Position numbers and translations under genes: made by a program
Source of the DNA: an uncultured Christensenellaceae bacterium
GTDB taxonomy: Bacteria; Bacillota; Clostridia; Christensenellales; Aristaeellaceae
Direction: 5' to 3'
Assembly: GCA_905234985.1 (NCBI GenBank)
Contig: CAJOJQ010000001.1
Location: 62,001-126,000, forward strand
Length of the DNA stretch: 64,000 nucleotides
The notes under the pieces: generated by a model
Told to the model about the DNA's origin: nothing
Database searches by the model: none
Seen by the model: only the letters and a program-made list of their open reading frames with translations
Part shown: one piece after another, positions 49,838 through 58,386 of the stretch
Numbering within the stretch: position 1 is the first letter of the stretch
Layout: every line of letters begins with the position of its first letter

Positions 49838-51301
49838 TTATTTGATTTTCAGGGCGTTAGCGCAGAAAGCGGGCAGCTTGTCCGGCAGGGAAACGGTGAG
49901 CAGGCCGAACTCCTTGCGGAAGGGCACGGGGCCGTAACCCAGCAGCTCCACGCTGTGGACTTCCTGATCCTTGAAGCTGCGGAGCACGGCGGCTTCCCCG
50001 CCCTTGAGGCCCAGCATGAAGGCGTACACCGCGCCGTCCTTCTGGGTAAAGCGGAAATCGCCGCGCAGCCAGTCGGTTTTGTCTTCCCGGAAGCCCTCGA
50101 TCTTGACCAATGTGTCGCCCTCGCCGAACACGCGCCATGGGCGGGTGCCGTACACAGCTTCGGCGCAAATATGGAACCATTCGCCTAACTTTTTCAGAAT
50201 AAACTCCGCGTCGTCGTCGATGGTGCCGTCGGGGCGCTGGAGGATGTTGAGGAGCATCACGCCGTTCTTGGAAATGATGTCCACCAGCATCTCGACGATC
50301 TGCTCCGGCGTCTTGTAGGGGTTGTGTACGTCATAGAACCAGTTGCCGATGCAAGTGTCGGTGTGCCAGGGGGCGGGCACGATGCCGGGGAGCTGGCTCT
50401 TTTCGATGTCCAGCACGCCCACATTGAAAATCTCGGTCCGCCGATCCTTTTGCAGGTATACGGCGCGGTTTTCACCGTGCTTGTCCATGGAGGCGTTGTA
50501 CAGGTTCGCCACGGCCTGGAGGCCCAGGGCGTAATCCTCGTCCCGGATGGGGCGCTGGCCTTCCTCGTTCCACCAGGCCCCGCCGAAGGGCAGGGAGCCG
50601 TCGGTATACAAAAGGTCTGGGGTGAACTTTTCGATCATTTCATTCACGCAGCGCAGCCAGTAATCCCGGAACGCCTTGTTTTCCGTGTACCAGGGGGACA
50701 CGTTCTGGGGATCGTCGACGCCGTGTTCCTGATTGGCGTGGTAAAAGTCCTGCCAGGCGGGGTCGCTGCCGTCGTAGGGCACGCCCGCGTAGGGGCCGCG
50801 CTTGTCGCAGCCCTTGTTCACGCGCCACCAGGAGAAAGACGCGCCCAAATGCTCGCTGACGCCGAAGGGCATGCCGCGCTTGTCCGCCGCCGCTTTCCAC
50901 AGGGCCAGGATATCCTTGCGGGGGCCGACCTTCACGCTGTTCATGCGGTTGATTTGGGAATCGTAGTTGAAGAAATGGTCGTGGTGGGTGCCCTGGGACA
51001 TGAAGTACCGGGCTCCGGCGCGCCAGTATTTGTCCATCAGCCCCTCGGGGTCGAAGTTTTCCGCCTTCCACAGGGCGCAAATGTCCTTATACCCGAACTT
51101 GGAGGGGTGGCCGTAGTGGCGCACGTGATATTCGTACTGGGGGGTGCCTTCGATGTAGATGTTCCGGGCGTACCAGTCCCCGAACATGGGCACGCTCTGG
51201 GGTCCCCAATGGCTCCAGACGCCGAATTTGGCGTCCTTGAACCATTCGGGCACGGTATACTGGCGCAGGGATTGGAAGGTAGGCTCGAAATGCTTGTCCA
51301 T
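49838..51301 (-). CDS. Glycoside hydrolase family 29 alpha-L-fucosidase
   Basis: 487 residues, no signal peptide, so it acts inside the cell. WFKDAKFGVWSHWGPQSVPMFGDWYARNIY (about 18-47), the HHDHFFNYDSQIN segment (about 112-124) and the putative nucleophile in DLLYTDGSLPFGG (about 260) are GH29 features; NGVMLLNILQRPDGTID marks the end of the catalytic barrel and a beta-sandwich follows. It releases fucose from imported glycans. GGAGG lies eight bases from the ATG; a longer frame upstream is not translated. The FucI-like sugar operon is 8 kb away and could use the product. Confidence 0.92.
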   Translation of the reverse strand: MDKHFEPTFQSLRQYTVPEWFKDAKFGVWSHWGPQSVPMFGDWYARNIYIEGTPQYEYHVRHYGHPSKFGYKDICALWKAENFDPEGLMDKYWRAGARYFMSQGTHHDHFFNYDSQINRMNSVKVGPRKDILALWKAAADKRGMPFGVSEHLGASFSWWRVNKGCDKRGPYAGVPYDGSDPAWQDFYHANQEHGVDDPQNVSPWYTENKAFRDYWLRCVNEMIEKFTPDLLYTDGSLPFGGAWWNEEGQRPIRDEDYALGLQAVANLYNASMDKHGENRAVYLQKDRRTEIFNVGVLDIEKSQLPGIVPAPWHTDTCIGNWFYDVHNPYKTPEQIVEMLVDIISKNGVMLLNILQRPDGTIDDDAEFILKKLGEWFHICAEAVYGTRPWRVFGEGDTLVKIEGFREDKTDWLRGDFRFTQKDGAVYAFMLGLKGGEAAVLRSFKDQEVHSVELLGYGPVPFRKEFGLLTVSLPDKLPAFCANALKIK

Positions 51302-51332
51302 GGCGTTTCCTCCGCTCGTTTTATTCGTTTTC

Positions 51333-51361
51333 ATTATAAGGCGGATGGGAGAAAAATGCAA
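51333..51361 (-). promoter_or_regulatory. Promoter of the GH29 gene
   Basis: Minus-strand TTGCAT (51356-51361), 17 bases, TATAAT (51333-51338). Confidence 0.8.
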
Positions 51362-51421
51362 TTCAAATTCTGTTAAGACCGGAGTTATGCACGAATCACA
51401 AATTGAGATTTGTCGATGGGC

Positions 51422-51478
51422 ACGTTGGGGACTCTCCGCCCCCAAACCCCCGACCAAAGGTCTTCGACCTCTGGACAC
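51422..51478. repeat. Palindromic G+C-rich intergenic element
   Basis: TTGGGG/CCCCAA followed by CCA-AGGTC-TTC-GACCT-TGG. The first part of a 400-base intergenic stretch rich in perfect palindromes. Confidence 0.6.
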
Positions 51479-51551
51479 CAATAGGCGAATAAGCTATGTT
51501 GGGAAAAACAGACAACCTCCGCCTGCTGCTGGAGAATACGAAATATAGAGA

Positions 51552-51678
51552 GCTTCTGGCCCAAGAAAGCCGGGAAAATCCCAGAGGGAAAGCTCGCTTT
51601 CCCCTAAGGGATTATTCCCCGGCTTTCCCCGGATGCGAAGCATCCGGGATGGCCGCCAAAGGCGGCCGGGCCAGAAGC
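51552..51678. repeat. Perfect cloverleaf-forming palindromic element
   Basis: Outer stem GCTTCTGGCCC (51552-51562) with GGGCCAGAAGC (51668-51678). Inside, three arms: a compound arm GAAAGCCGGG/CCCGGCTTTC (51565-51574, 51618-51627) enclosing AATCCC/GGGATT and GGGAAAGC-TC-GCTTTCCC; CCCGGATGC-GAA-GCATCCGGG (51628-51648); and GGCCGCC-AAA-GGCGGCC (51651-51667). Almost every base is paired. No coding frame. Confidence 0.85.
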
Positions 51679-51706
51679 ACAACGGCAGCAAGTTTGGCCG
51701 TTTCCC

Positions 51707-51818
51707 TCAAACAACAGCGGGAAGCTGCTTTGTTTCCGTGTCAGGTAATATCCGCAGGAGAGGGTGCAGGGGATCATCCCCTGCCGCGGGGTCTGGGACC
51801 GCGGAGGCCCCAGGGTAG
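51707..51818. repeat. Further palindromes next to the cloverleaf element
   Basis: AAACAACAGC/GCTGCTTTGTTT (about 51709-51735), GCAGGGGAT-C-ATCCCCTGC (51766-51784), and CCGCGG/CCGCGG nested with CTGGG/CCCAG (51784-51812). They lie just past the kinase-like gene end and may include its terminator. Confidence 0.6.
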
Positions 51819-51835
51819 CCCGTAAATCCTGCTGT

Positions 51836-52387
51836 TCAGGCTTTTTCCTGCGCCTTCTTTTCCGCAAGGGCTTTTTGAAATTCCGGCGTCATGCTCCAGT
51901 AGCGCACGCCCCAATTGTCAAAGCTCCATTCCTCCATGTAGGCGTTGCATTCGTAGTCGATGTACCAGAGCAGACCTTCCCGCGCCACGAAGTTGGTGGG
52001 GTAATAGTCGATATTCAGCCCGGCGGCCCGGGCCTGCTCCGCCATTTGGCGAATCTGGGGGAGGTACGCTTCCACGGAAACGCCCCGGGCCACCAGATCA
52101 AAGATGATGTCCCCTTCGATGTATTCCTTCACGATGCGCTCGGCCTCGATATCGCAGGCAATCATTTCGGGGATCCGGATGCCCGCCGCCCGCAGCCGTT
52201 CGTAATCCCGCAGCTCCGCTTCGATCTTGTTGCCGAACTGGTAGTAAGCGCAGGGTTCGTGATGGATTTGTTTCAGCACGAACTGCTTTCCGTCCGCCTC
52301 TGCCAGATAGGAATAGCCGCCCTTGCCGTGGCCTAAGAGCTTCACCACGGTATACGTTTGGCCGTTCACATCCATCTTCTCTGCCAT
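51836..52387 (-). CDS. Small protein-kinase-like protein
   Basis: 183 residues. Beta-strand N-lobe with VVKLLGHGKGGYSYLAEADGKQFVLKQIH (glycine loop and lysine, about 14-42), then ACDIEAERIVKEYIEG, and a shortened catalytic loop: NIDYYPTNFV (about 125-134, in place of HxDxxxxN) and WYIDYECN (about 141-148, in place of DFG). It resembles Bud32/RIO-like mini kinases. Whether it phosphorylates protein or small molecule is open. Gene end abuts the palindrome-rich stretch; DUF1294 is five bases upstream. Confidence 0.78.
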   Translation of the reverse strand: MAEKMDVNGQTYTVVKLLGHGKGGYSYLAEADGKQFVLKQIHHEPCAYYQFGNKIEAELRDYERLRAAGIRIPEMIACDIEAERIVKEYIEGDIIFDLVARGVSVEAYLPQIRQMAEQARAAGLNIDYYPTNFVAREGLLWYIDYECNAYMEEWSFDNWGVRYWSMTPEFQKALAEKKAQEKA

Positions 52388-52391
52388 TGCC

Positions 52392-52673
52392 TTATCCCCG
52401 GAAATTCCATGCCAGCAGCGCCAGCACGATCACCTGGAGCGCCAGCAGCAGCGGGAAAAACAGCTTGAAATACCAGTGCTTGGTCTTGTGGCGGCATAAA
52501 ACCATCCCTAATACACCGCCCAAGCCCCCGAAGCAGGCCGTGGCGAGAAACAGGGTCTTTTCCGGCACACGCCATTTGCCCGCTTTCGCACATTTCTTGT
52601 CATAGGCCATCAGGCCGAAGGAAAGCGCGTTCAGCGCCGCCAGCACGATGGCTATGATCACATACAGGTTCAT
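52392..52673 (-). CDS. DUF1294 membrane protein
   Basis: 93 residues with three membrane helices. YDKKCAKAGKWRVPEKTLFLATACFGGLGGVLGM and CRHKTKHWYFK match the DUF1294 pattern (K-x-x-A, RVPE, GG-x-G, RHKT-x-H). Function unknown. It is five bases upstream of the kinase-like gene and probably in its operon. Confidence 0.85.
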   Translation of the reverse strand: MNLYVIIAIVLAALNALSFGLMAYDKKCAKAGKWRVPEKTLFLATACFGGLGGVLGMVLCRHKTKHWYFKLFFPLLLALQVIVLALLAWNFRG

Positions 52674-52716
52674 TGAGTAAGCACCTCTCCCGTCGTTCGA
52701 TATTGATGATCGGTTC

Positions 52717-53346
52717 TCAGAATCCCAGGGAATCGTTGACCAGGATCACATGCATCCTGTCCTTGTGCCGGGAATACCGCGTCATCAAAAACTGGCAGCA
52801 AATGGTGTCCGGAGATTTGCAGTCCATGCACGCGCCGGTCTTGGCGCAGGGGGTGGACAGGCCGAAGCGTTGGGCGTTGATGGGCGCGGCCACGTTCCTG
52901 GCCCGTTTCATGGCGCTGTCCACGTCGTTGCAGACCTTGTTCATGCCCACGATGAAGATCACTTTTTTCGGTCCCTGGGCGATGGCGGACACGCGGTTGG
53001 AGTTTCCGTCGATATTGATCATGACCCCGTCTTCCGTGATGGCGTTAGCGCTGGACAGAAACACGTCCGCGTCGTAGGCCATGAGCATAGCTGCCCGTTT
53101 GTCTTCGCAGGCGTCCCGATCAATGAAATTGTATTTGCCGTTTTTCAGCACGTCCACCAGGCCGATTTCATGGGCGCTCATGGCCCCGCCCATGGTGACG
53201 GTGCTTCCTTCCGGGATCAGCGAAAGGGCCAGTTTCAGCGCTTCTTCTTTGGACGGGGCGTAGTACCCGGTCATGTTCCGGGACTGAAGGCCCTTGATCA
53301 CTTTCTGCGCCAGCAGCTCGTTCCGTTTGAAGATGTTTTCGTTCAT
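52717..53346 (-). CDS. LUD-domain protein (LutC/YkgG-like)
   Basis: 209 residues. ALSLIPEGSTVTMGGAMSAHEIGLVDVL (about 42-68), ADVFLSSANAITEDGVMINIDGNSNRVSAIAQGPKKVIF and a cysteine-bearing end TPCAKTGACMDCKSPDTICC. LUD domains occur in LutC of lactate oxidation, but free-standing clostridial members are of unknown role. The C-terminal cysteines could bind metal. The M42 peptidase lies 24 bases upstream, so they are likely co-transcribed. Confidence 0.88.
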   Translation of the reverse strand: MNENIFKRNELLAQKVIKGLQSRNMTGYYAPSKEEALKLALSLIPEGSTVTMGGAMSAHEIGLVDVLKNGKYNFIDRDACEDKRAAMLMAYDADVFLSSANAITEDGVMINIDGNSNRVSAIAQGPKKVIFIVGMNKVCNDVDSAMKRARNVAAPINAQRFGLSTPCAKTGACMDCKSPDTICCQFLMTRYSRHKDRMHVILVNDSLGF

Positions 53347-53370
53347 GATGCTCCTCCCCGTTCCTGTTTT

Positions 53371-54417
53371 TTATAATGCAAACGCGATCAGCAGACGCAG
53401 CGTGTTTTCCGCGCCGTCCCGGTGGCTTCTCTCGTAGCCGTGGGAAGCGTATACGCCCGCGCCGATCAGCCCATGCTGCAGGTCGTTGCCCGCACGGAGC
53501 GTCGCTTCCACGTCGCTGCCGTAATGCGGATAGATATCCACCGCGTAATCCGCTCCGCAAGCCTTGGCTGCTTCGATCAGCCTTTTGACCATGGAATAGC
53601 TGTACGGCCCGTGGCTGTCCTTGGCGCAGATGGAAACCTGCTTCTCCGTACACTGCAGGCCTTCGCCGACGCACCCCATATCCACGGAAATCGCTTCCGT
53701 GCATCCCGCGGGAACGCTGCCGGAGCCGCCGTGCCCCACCTCTTCATACACCGTGATATGGGCGTAAAGTGCGCGCTTGGGCACGATTTTTTCATCCCGG
53801 ATATATTTCGCAAGCCCCAGCAGGATGCCCACGCTCAGCTTGTCATCCAGGAAACGGGACTTGATGTAGCCGGATTTCGTGATCCGCACGTTCGGCTCAA
53901 AGCACACGATATCCCCCGCGGCGACGCCGAGCTTTTCGGTATCTTCCTTGTTTTTTACGTCCTCGTCCAGAACGACCTCGCAGGTATCCCAATCCCGTTT
54001 GATGTTGTTGTATTCGCCGTTCACATGGATGGAAGCGTTGCAGAGCTGGAAAGTGCCTTCATAAACGCCGCTGAACTTTGTGACCACGCGAACGTTTTCC
54101 GTTTCGGCATTGTTGGGGTTCATGCCGCCTAAGTTGGTGAGCCGGAGGTGGCCGTTTCCTTTGATTTCCGCGACCATCCCGCCCAGCGTATCCAAATGCG
54201 CTTCCAGCAGCAGGCCGTTTTCCCCGTCGCCGCCGCCGAAGGAAACGAGAACCCCGCCTTTGTTGGTCAGGGTTGCTTCAAAGCCTAACTTTTCAAACTC
54301 GCGCTTCACCCAGGCAGCCGCGTCTTCCGTATACCCTGTGGGAGAATCAATGTTCAGAAGCGTTTCCGTTTCTTTTACCAGAAAATCCGTGTATTGCTTC
54401 AAATTGATCTTTTCCAT
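53371..54417 (-). CDS. M42-family metallopeptidase (glutamyl aminopeptidase-like)
   Basis: 348 residues. Zinc ligands appear in LLLEAHLDTLGGMV (H, D, about 70-83), KSRFLDDKLSVG (D, about 178-189), YEEVGHGG (EE, about 219-226), ISVDMGC (D) and the final HGYERSH. These are the M42/FrvX motifs of tetrahedral aminopeptidases that trim peptides in the cytoplasm. GGAAAGGAAAC precedes the ATG at 54415-54417. It forms a pair with the LUD gene. Confidence 0.92.
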   Translation of the reverse strand: MEKINLKQYTDFLVKETETLLNIDSPTGYTEDAAAWVKREFEKLGFEATLTNKGGVLVSFGGGDGENGLLLEAHLDTLGGMVAEIKGNGHLRLTNLGGMNPNNAETENVRVVTKFSGVYEGTFQLCNASIHVNGEYNNIKRDWDTCEVVLDEDVKNKEDTEKLGVAAGDIVCFEPNVRITKSGYIKSRFLDDKLSVGILLGLAKYIRDEKIVPKRALYAHITVYEEVGHGGSGSVPAGCTEAISVDMGCVGEGLQCTEKQVSICAKDSHGPYSYSMVKRLIEAAKACGADYAVDIYPHYGSDVEATLRAGNDLQHGLIGAGVYASHGYERSHRDGAENTLRLLIAFAL

Positions 54418-54540
54418 GCCCGTTTCCTTTCCGCGATCAAAAGCATTTCGCGCTGTATCGCATGATTGATATTCGCCCAAAAATCAAAAAATCCTGTAAA
54501 CAGAAAACGCCAGCCCTGCATCAAGGTTGGCGTTTATGGG

Positions 54541-54616
54541 TGGCACCCCCAATGGGATTCGAACCCATGTTTCCGCCTTGAGAGGGCGGCGTCCTAGGCC
54601 TCTAGACAATGGAGGC
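54541..54616 (-). tRNA. tRNA-Glu (CTC)
   Basis: 76 nt on the minus strand. Acceptor GCCTCCA pairs with TGGGGGT (one T-G and one G-T), anticodon arm CCGCC-CTCTCAA-GGCGG gives CTC, T-arm contains GGTTCGAATCC, and CCA is encoded. It lies 4 bases after tRNA-Gln in the same transcript. Confidence 0.95.
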
Positions 54617-54620
54617 AAAA

Positions 54621-54694
54621 TGGCTGGGGAACAAGGATTTGAACCTTGACAATACGAGTCAGAGTCGTAGGTGCTGCCGTTACACCATTCCCCA
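54621..54694 (-). tRNA. tRNA-Gln (CTG)
   Basis: 74 nt on the minus strand. Acceptor TGGGGAA with TTCCCCA, anticodon arm TACGA-CTCTGAC-TCGTA gives CTG, T-arm GGTTCAAATCC, CCA encoded. Confidence 0.95.
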
Positions 54695-54733
54695 ATACCA
54701 GCGACAGAGGGCATTTCCTCAACCGCGAAAGTA

Positions 54734-54762
54734 ATCATACTACAATTTCCGCTCCCTGTCAA
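54734..54762 (-). promoter_or_regulatory. tRNA promoter
   Basis: Minus-strand TTGACA (54757-54762), 17 bases, TATGAT (54734-54739), 40 bases upstream of tRNA-Gln. Confidence 0.88.
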
Positions 54763-54827
54763 GCATTTTTTTAAAGTTTTTCAGGCAAATTTCTTCCAAA
54801 AATTGCCATTCCATGATAACGTTTTGC

Positions 54828-54856
54828 TTGAAAAAAAGCGGGGGCCTTTGTATAAT
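54828..54856 (+). promoter_or_regulatory. Promoter of the third MATE gene
   Basis: TTGAAA (54828-54833), 17 bases, TATAAT (54851-54856), 31 bases before the start. Confidence 0.85.
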
Positions 54857-54887
54857 AAAGGCGCCGGAGGGCAAAGGGGGCGTCGTG

Positions 54888-56255
54888 ATGCGAAGCATTC
54901 GCCGGCGGCTGGAGAGCCTGCTCGCCTCGGATCAATTCACGTATCCGGAACTGCGGAAAATGTTTTTGACCCTGCTGCTGGATCAGTTTTTTATTTTCTT
55001 TATCGGGCTTTTGTCCACCATGCTGGTGTCGCGCCTTGGCGAGGCGGCCATGGCGGCGGTGTCCCTTGTGGGCACGGTGAACGGCATGGTGTCGCTGCTG
55101 TTCACCTCCCTGGCGACCGGCGGAGCCATCGCGGTGGCCCGGACCAAGGGCAGGGGAGACGCCGTTGAGATCCGCCACGCCATCGGCGAGGTGACGGGGG
55201 TGTGCTTCACGGTGGCGCTGGTGCTGGGATCGGCCCTGTATTTCGGGGCGGACGCGGTGGTACAGCTGCTGTACCCGGACGTGGAGCCGCTGGTGACCGA
55301 TTACGCCGTGCGCTATATGCGCATGATGTGCATCTCCTTCATTCCCTTTTCCGTTTTCAACGCCATTTTTAATATTTTCCGCAATTTGGGCGATACAAAA
55401 TCCAGCCTGCTGCTCACCATCGTGATCAACGTGGCCCACCTGCTGCTGAGCCTGCTGTTCATCAACGGCATGGGGTTAGGCGTGATGGGATCGGGCCTGA
55501 GCTACATCGTGGCCCGGGTGATCGGCATGGGGCTGGCGATGATCTGGCTGCTGGCGGTGCATAACACCTATGAGGTGCGCTTCTGGCATTTCTTCCACTT
55601 TAATCCCCAGGCCACCCGGGATATTTTCGCCTTAGGCATGCCCCTGGCCCTGGAATCCCTGCTTTTGCAGGGCGGCATGCTGATCGTGAATATTTATTTA
55701 GCGAAGCTGTCCACCATGGAAATGGCGGCCCACGCCCGGGCCAACGCCATCATCAGCCTGTACAACACCACCGCCGGGGCCATTACCGCCCTGACCAGCA
55801 CGGTCTGCGGCCAGTGCTACGGCGCGAAGAAGTACGACATGACCCTGACCTATGGCCGGAACCTGATCCGCGCGGGACGCTTCGCCATGGCGGCCACCTC
55901 CCTGATCCTGTACCCCTTAACGCCGCTGCTGCTGGCCATGTACGGCGTGCCCCCGGAAAGCACGGGCATGATTTACGTGGCCCTGGCCATCGCCGCCGTG
56001 GGCATGCCCCTCTTCGCCGTGGACAGCAACGTGACCGCCATGGTGCTGCGCGTGGCGGGGGACGGGGTGTTCACCGGGGCCTGCGCCGTCGCCGCCCTGG
56101 CCCTGGGCCGCTGCCTGTTGGGCTATATCCTCACCATCCCCATGGGCATGGGCGTGCCGGGCATCTGGATCGCTCTGGCCTTTGAATGGCTGCTGCGCAC
56201 CGTGGTTCAGCGCCTGCGCCTGCGGGGCAGCGCGTGGCTGCACAGGAAAGAATGA
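54888..56255 (+). CDS. MATE-family exporter (third copy)
   Basis: 455 residues, about 12 membrane helices. A cationic start (RSIRRRLESLLAS) leads to MFLTLLLDQFFIFFIGLLSTMLVSRLGEAAMAAVS; ARTKGRGDAVEIRHAIGEVTG follows the second helix pair, and LTSTVCGQCYGAKKYD is the C-half motif. The ATG at 54888 follows AAAGGGGGC; a GTG one codon earlier is possible. Monocistronic, with terminator at 56261. Confidence 0.9.
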   Translation: MRSIRRRLESLLASDQFTYPELRKMFLTLLLDQFFIFFIGLLSTMLVSRLGEAAMAAVSLVGTVNGMVSLLFTSLATGGAIAVARTKGRGDAVEIRHAIGEVTGVCFTVALVLGSALYFGADAVVQLLYPDVEPLVTDYAVRYMRMMCISFIPFSVFNAIFNIFRNLGDTKSSLLLTIVINVAHLLLSLLFINGMGLGVMGSGLSYIVARVIGMGLAMIWLLAVHNTYEVRFWHFFHFNPQATRDIFALGMPLALESLLLQGGMLIVNIYLAKLSTMEMAAHARANAIISLYNTTAGAITALTSTVCGQCYGAKKYDMTLTYGRNLIRAGRFAMAATSLILYPLTPLLLAMYGVPPESTGMIYVALAIAAVGMPLFAVDSNVTAMVLRVAGDGVFTGACAVAALALGRCLLGYILTIPMGMGVPGIWIALAFEWLLRTVVQRLRLRGSAWLHRKE

Positions 56256-56260
56256 AAAAT

Positions 56261-56315
56261 GTAAAAGTCACGTACCACCGACTCAGCCGGTGGTACGCGG
56301 CTTTTACACTTTTTT
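56261..56315. terminator. Bidirectional terminator between MATE and trmO
   Basis: GTAAAAG-CACGTACCACCG (from 56261) pairs with CGGTGGTACG-CTTTTAC (to 56306), then CACTTTTTT. It overlaps the trmO end. Confidence 0.85.
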
Positions 56316-56981
56316 ATATATGATTTCTTTGACCGTCAGCGTATTCTCCCGCACGGAAAACCGGACGTCCATGCCGCCATAGGCCATGCCGTACACCCTG
56401 TCCGGGTCGTTCTGGTAGGAGGGGCGGGGATCCTGGGCCAAAATTTCCAATAGAGCCTGCCGCTGGGCCTCGGGAATGCGGGAAAGCAGCGCCGGGGCAC
56501 AGTCTACTTGCAGCAGCCGTTCCCATTCACTGGCCGCGAAGCCCCCTTTCGCCTCCGGATGGCTGTCGGCATAGGGCAGGTAAGGCTTGATATCGAAAAT
56601 GGGCGTGCCGTTCATGAGGTCTGCCCCGCTTACGATCAGTACCGGGCCGTCCTCGGCGTGGGGCTGGATTTCCACTAATTTCACACAGGAAAGCCCGATG
56701 GGATTGGGCCGGAAGGGGGAACGGGTGGCGAACACCCCCATGCGGGTATTGCCCCCAAGGCGCGGCGGGCGCACGGTGGGAGACCAGTCTTCCCGCTTGG
56801 CTTCGGAAAATTCCCAAATCAGCCACAGGTGGGAAAAATCCTCCATGCCCCGCAAAGCGTCGGCATTGCGGTATTCCGGCTCGAACACCACGCGGGACAG
56901 GGCGGAGGGGGCCAGCCCGCTTTGCCGGGGAATGCCGAACTTGGAGGAAAAATCGTTCTGGATGCGGGCGATGATCTTCAC
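56304..56981 (-). CDS. trmO: tRNA t6A37 N6-methyltransferase (TsaA/TrmO family)
   Basis: 225 residues. The TsaA-like beta-barrel with ARIQNDFSSKFGIPRQSGLA, FEPEYRNADALRGMEDFSHLWLIWEF (about 33-58), GVFATRSPFRPNPIGLS (about 82-98) and FDIKPYLPYADS (about 128-139). TrmO uses S-adenosylmethionine to methylate t6A at position 37 of tRNA-Thr. It ends three bases before the G1P-dehydrogenase-like gene in transcription order, so they form an operon with that gene first. Confidence 0.93.
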   Translation of the reverse strand: MKIIARIQNDFSSKFGIPRQSGLAPSALSRVVFEPEYRNADALRGMEDFSHLWLIWEFSEAKREDWSPTVRPPRLGGNTRMGVFATRSPFRPNPIGLSCVKLVEIQPHAEDGPVLIVSGADLMNGTPIFDIKPYLPYADSHPEAKGGFAASEWERLLQVDCAPALLSRIPEAQRQALLEILAQDPRPSYQNDPDRVYGMAYGGMDVRFSVRENTLTVKEIIYKKV

Positions 56982-56984
56982 GCC

Positions 56985-58352
56985 TTATTCCTCCGCCACC
57001 TGGGCCAAATATTCCGCGAATTCGTCCGTCAGGCCCAAATCCCACAGCACGGAGCAGCACATGTATTTGAGCCGAGCGTCCCGGGCCCCAACGAAGGCGT
57101 TCACCGTGTCTTCTACGGAAATGTCGATGTCGGAGGGCTTCACGGGCATACCGGTGCTTTTCATGAGGGAAAGCAGGGCCTTTTCGTCGGGCAGTTCCTC
57201 GTTGACGGCGGCCAAAATGCCGTCCCAGTGGTTCAGGATGCGGTTCAGCCGTTCTTCGTGGGCGGCGGGGTCGTTCTTCCGGCCCTTGCGCTCCATTGCA
57301 ATGATTTCCGGTGCGGTCTTGCCGAAAATGCGCCGGATTTGGGCTTCCCATTTTTCTTTCGTCATGGCCTGCCAGTATGCTTCCGCCTGGGTCCGGTTCG
57401 GGGTGATTTCCCGGAACTTGCGGTACAGCTTCAGCATCATGGCCGTGCCGACGCCCACCTGGATGCCGTGCAGGTCGTAGGGCTGATTCCGCTCCAAAGC
57501 CATCATTTCCCACATATGGCTGAAATAATGCTCCGTGCCGGAGGCGGGGCGGGAAATTTCCGCGTAGGCCATAGCAATGCCGGAAATCACCAGGCCCTCG
57601 GCGATGGACTGAATGGCCTCGGGCTTCCTGTCCGGGATGCCCGCCGCCGCGTCCACCACGCGCTTGAGCGCCGCCCGCATGAGTACGGCCACGGCCTCGC
57701 AGTAATATTCGCCGGTGACGATATGGCTCATGCGCCATTCGCACAGGGCGATATATTTGGCCAGCATGTCCCCGAGGCCCGCCCACAGCATGCGCATGGG
57801 GGCCTGGGCCAGAATTTCGGTGTCCAAAATCATGCCCTTGGGGGCGCGGTTGAACAGGGTCATTTTCACATGGTTGATTTCCATGGCGGAGGAATTGGAG
57901 GCGTAGCCGTCCATGCTGGGGGCGGTGCCGATGATGGCGCTCTTTTTGCCCAGGGCGTTGCCCACCACCTTGCAAATGTCGTTGATGACGCCGCTGCCCA
58001 CGCCCAAGATCAAATCGCAGGCTGGGTCGTAATGCATCATCACGCTGCCCACCTCCCACTCCGCCGGGGCGATCTTCTGCCCGGCGCAGGGAATCACGTA
58101 CAGCTGATGCTTAATGCCCGCCGCGGTCAGCAGTTCGTCCACTCGCTTTCCGGCGGCTTCATAGGTGTTTTTGTCGCACACAATAAAGGGCTTTTCGCAT
58201 CCCATGGCCCGCACCATGTCCGGCGCTTTCGTGATAGCCCCCGGCCCGATCTCCAGAAAATCCATGGCGCAGGCGTGATGCTTCCCGCATTCGCAGTCAT
58301 AGCCCTCCGGGCGAATCAGTTCCTGTAAGGTCATTTCGTCAAAACGGAGCAT
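56985..58352 (-). CDS. sn-glycerol-1-phosphate dehydrogenase family protein (AraM/EgsA-like)
   Basis: 455 residues. Nucleotide-binding LILGVGSGVINDICKVVG (about 113-130) and the metal site region IGTAPSMDGYASNSSAM, plus SGTEHYFSHMWEM with two histidines near 270, are those of iron/nickel-dependent glycerol-1-phosphate dehydrogenases. B. subtilis AraM makes G1P for an archaeal-type lipid (with PcrB) and lies in the arabinose operon. No pcrB is seen here, but a sugar kinase gene is divergent, so a sugar-alcohol phosphate may be the true substrate. GGGAGG precedes the ATG. Confidence 0.88.
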   Translation of the reverse strand: MLRFDEMTLQELIRPEGYDCECGKHHACAMDFLEIGPGAITKAPDMVRAMGCEKPFIVCDKNTYEAAGKRVDELLTAAGIKHQLYVIPCAGQKIAPAEWEVGSVMMHYDPACDLILGVGSGVINDICKVVGNALGKKSAIIGTAPSMDGYASNSSAMEINHVKMTLFNRAPKGMILDTEILAQAPMRMLWAGLGDMLAKYIALCEWRMSHIVTGEYYCEAVAVLMRAALKRVVDAAAGIPDRKPEAIQSIAEGLVISGIAMAYAEISRPASGTEHYFSHMWEMMALERNQPYDLHGIQVGVGTAMMLKLYRKFREITPNRTQAEAYWQAMTKEKWEAQIRRIFGKTAPEIIAMERKGRKNDPAAHEERLNRILNHWDGILAAVNEELPDEKALLSLMKSTGMPVKPSDIDISVEDTVNAFVGARDARLKYMCCSVLWDLGLTDEFAEYLAQVAEE

Positions 58353-58386
58353 TGAAGCCGCCTCCCTGCGTTTGTTTACAAGAAAA

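Noticed and set aside
54541-54694. The tRNA pair as an integration site for the A+T-rich islet
   Set aside because: The islet ends 4.7 kb away and no tRNA 3' end duplication is seen at its borders.
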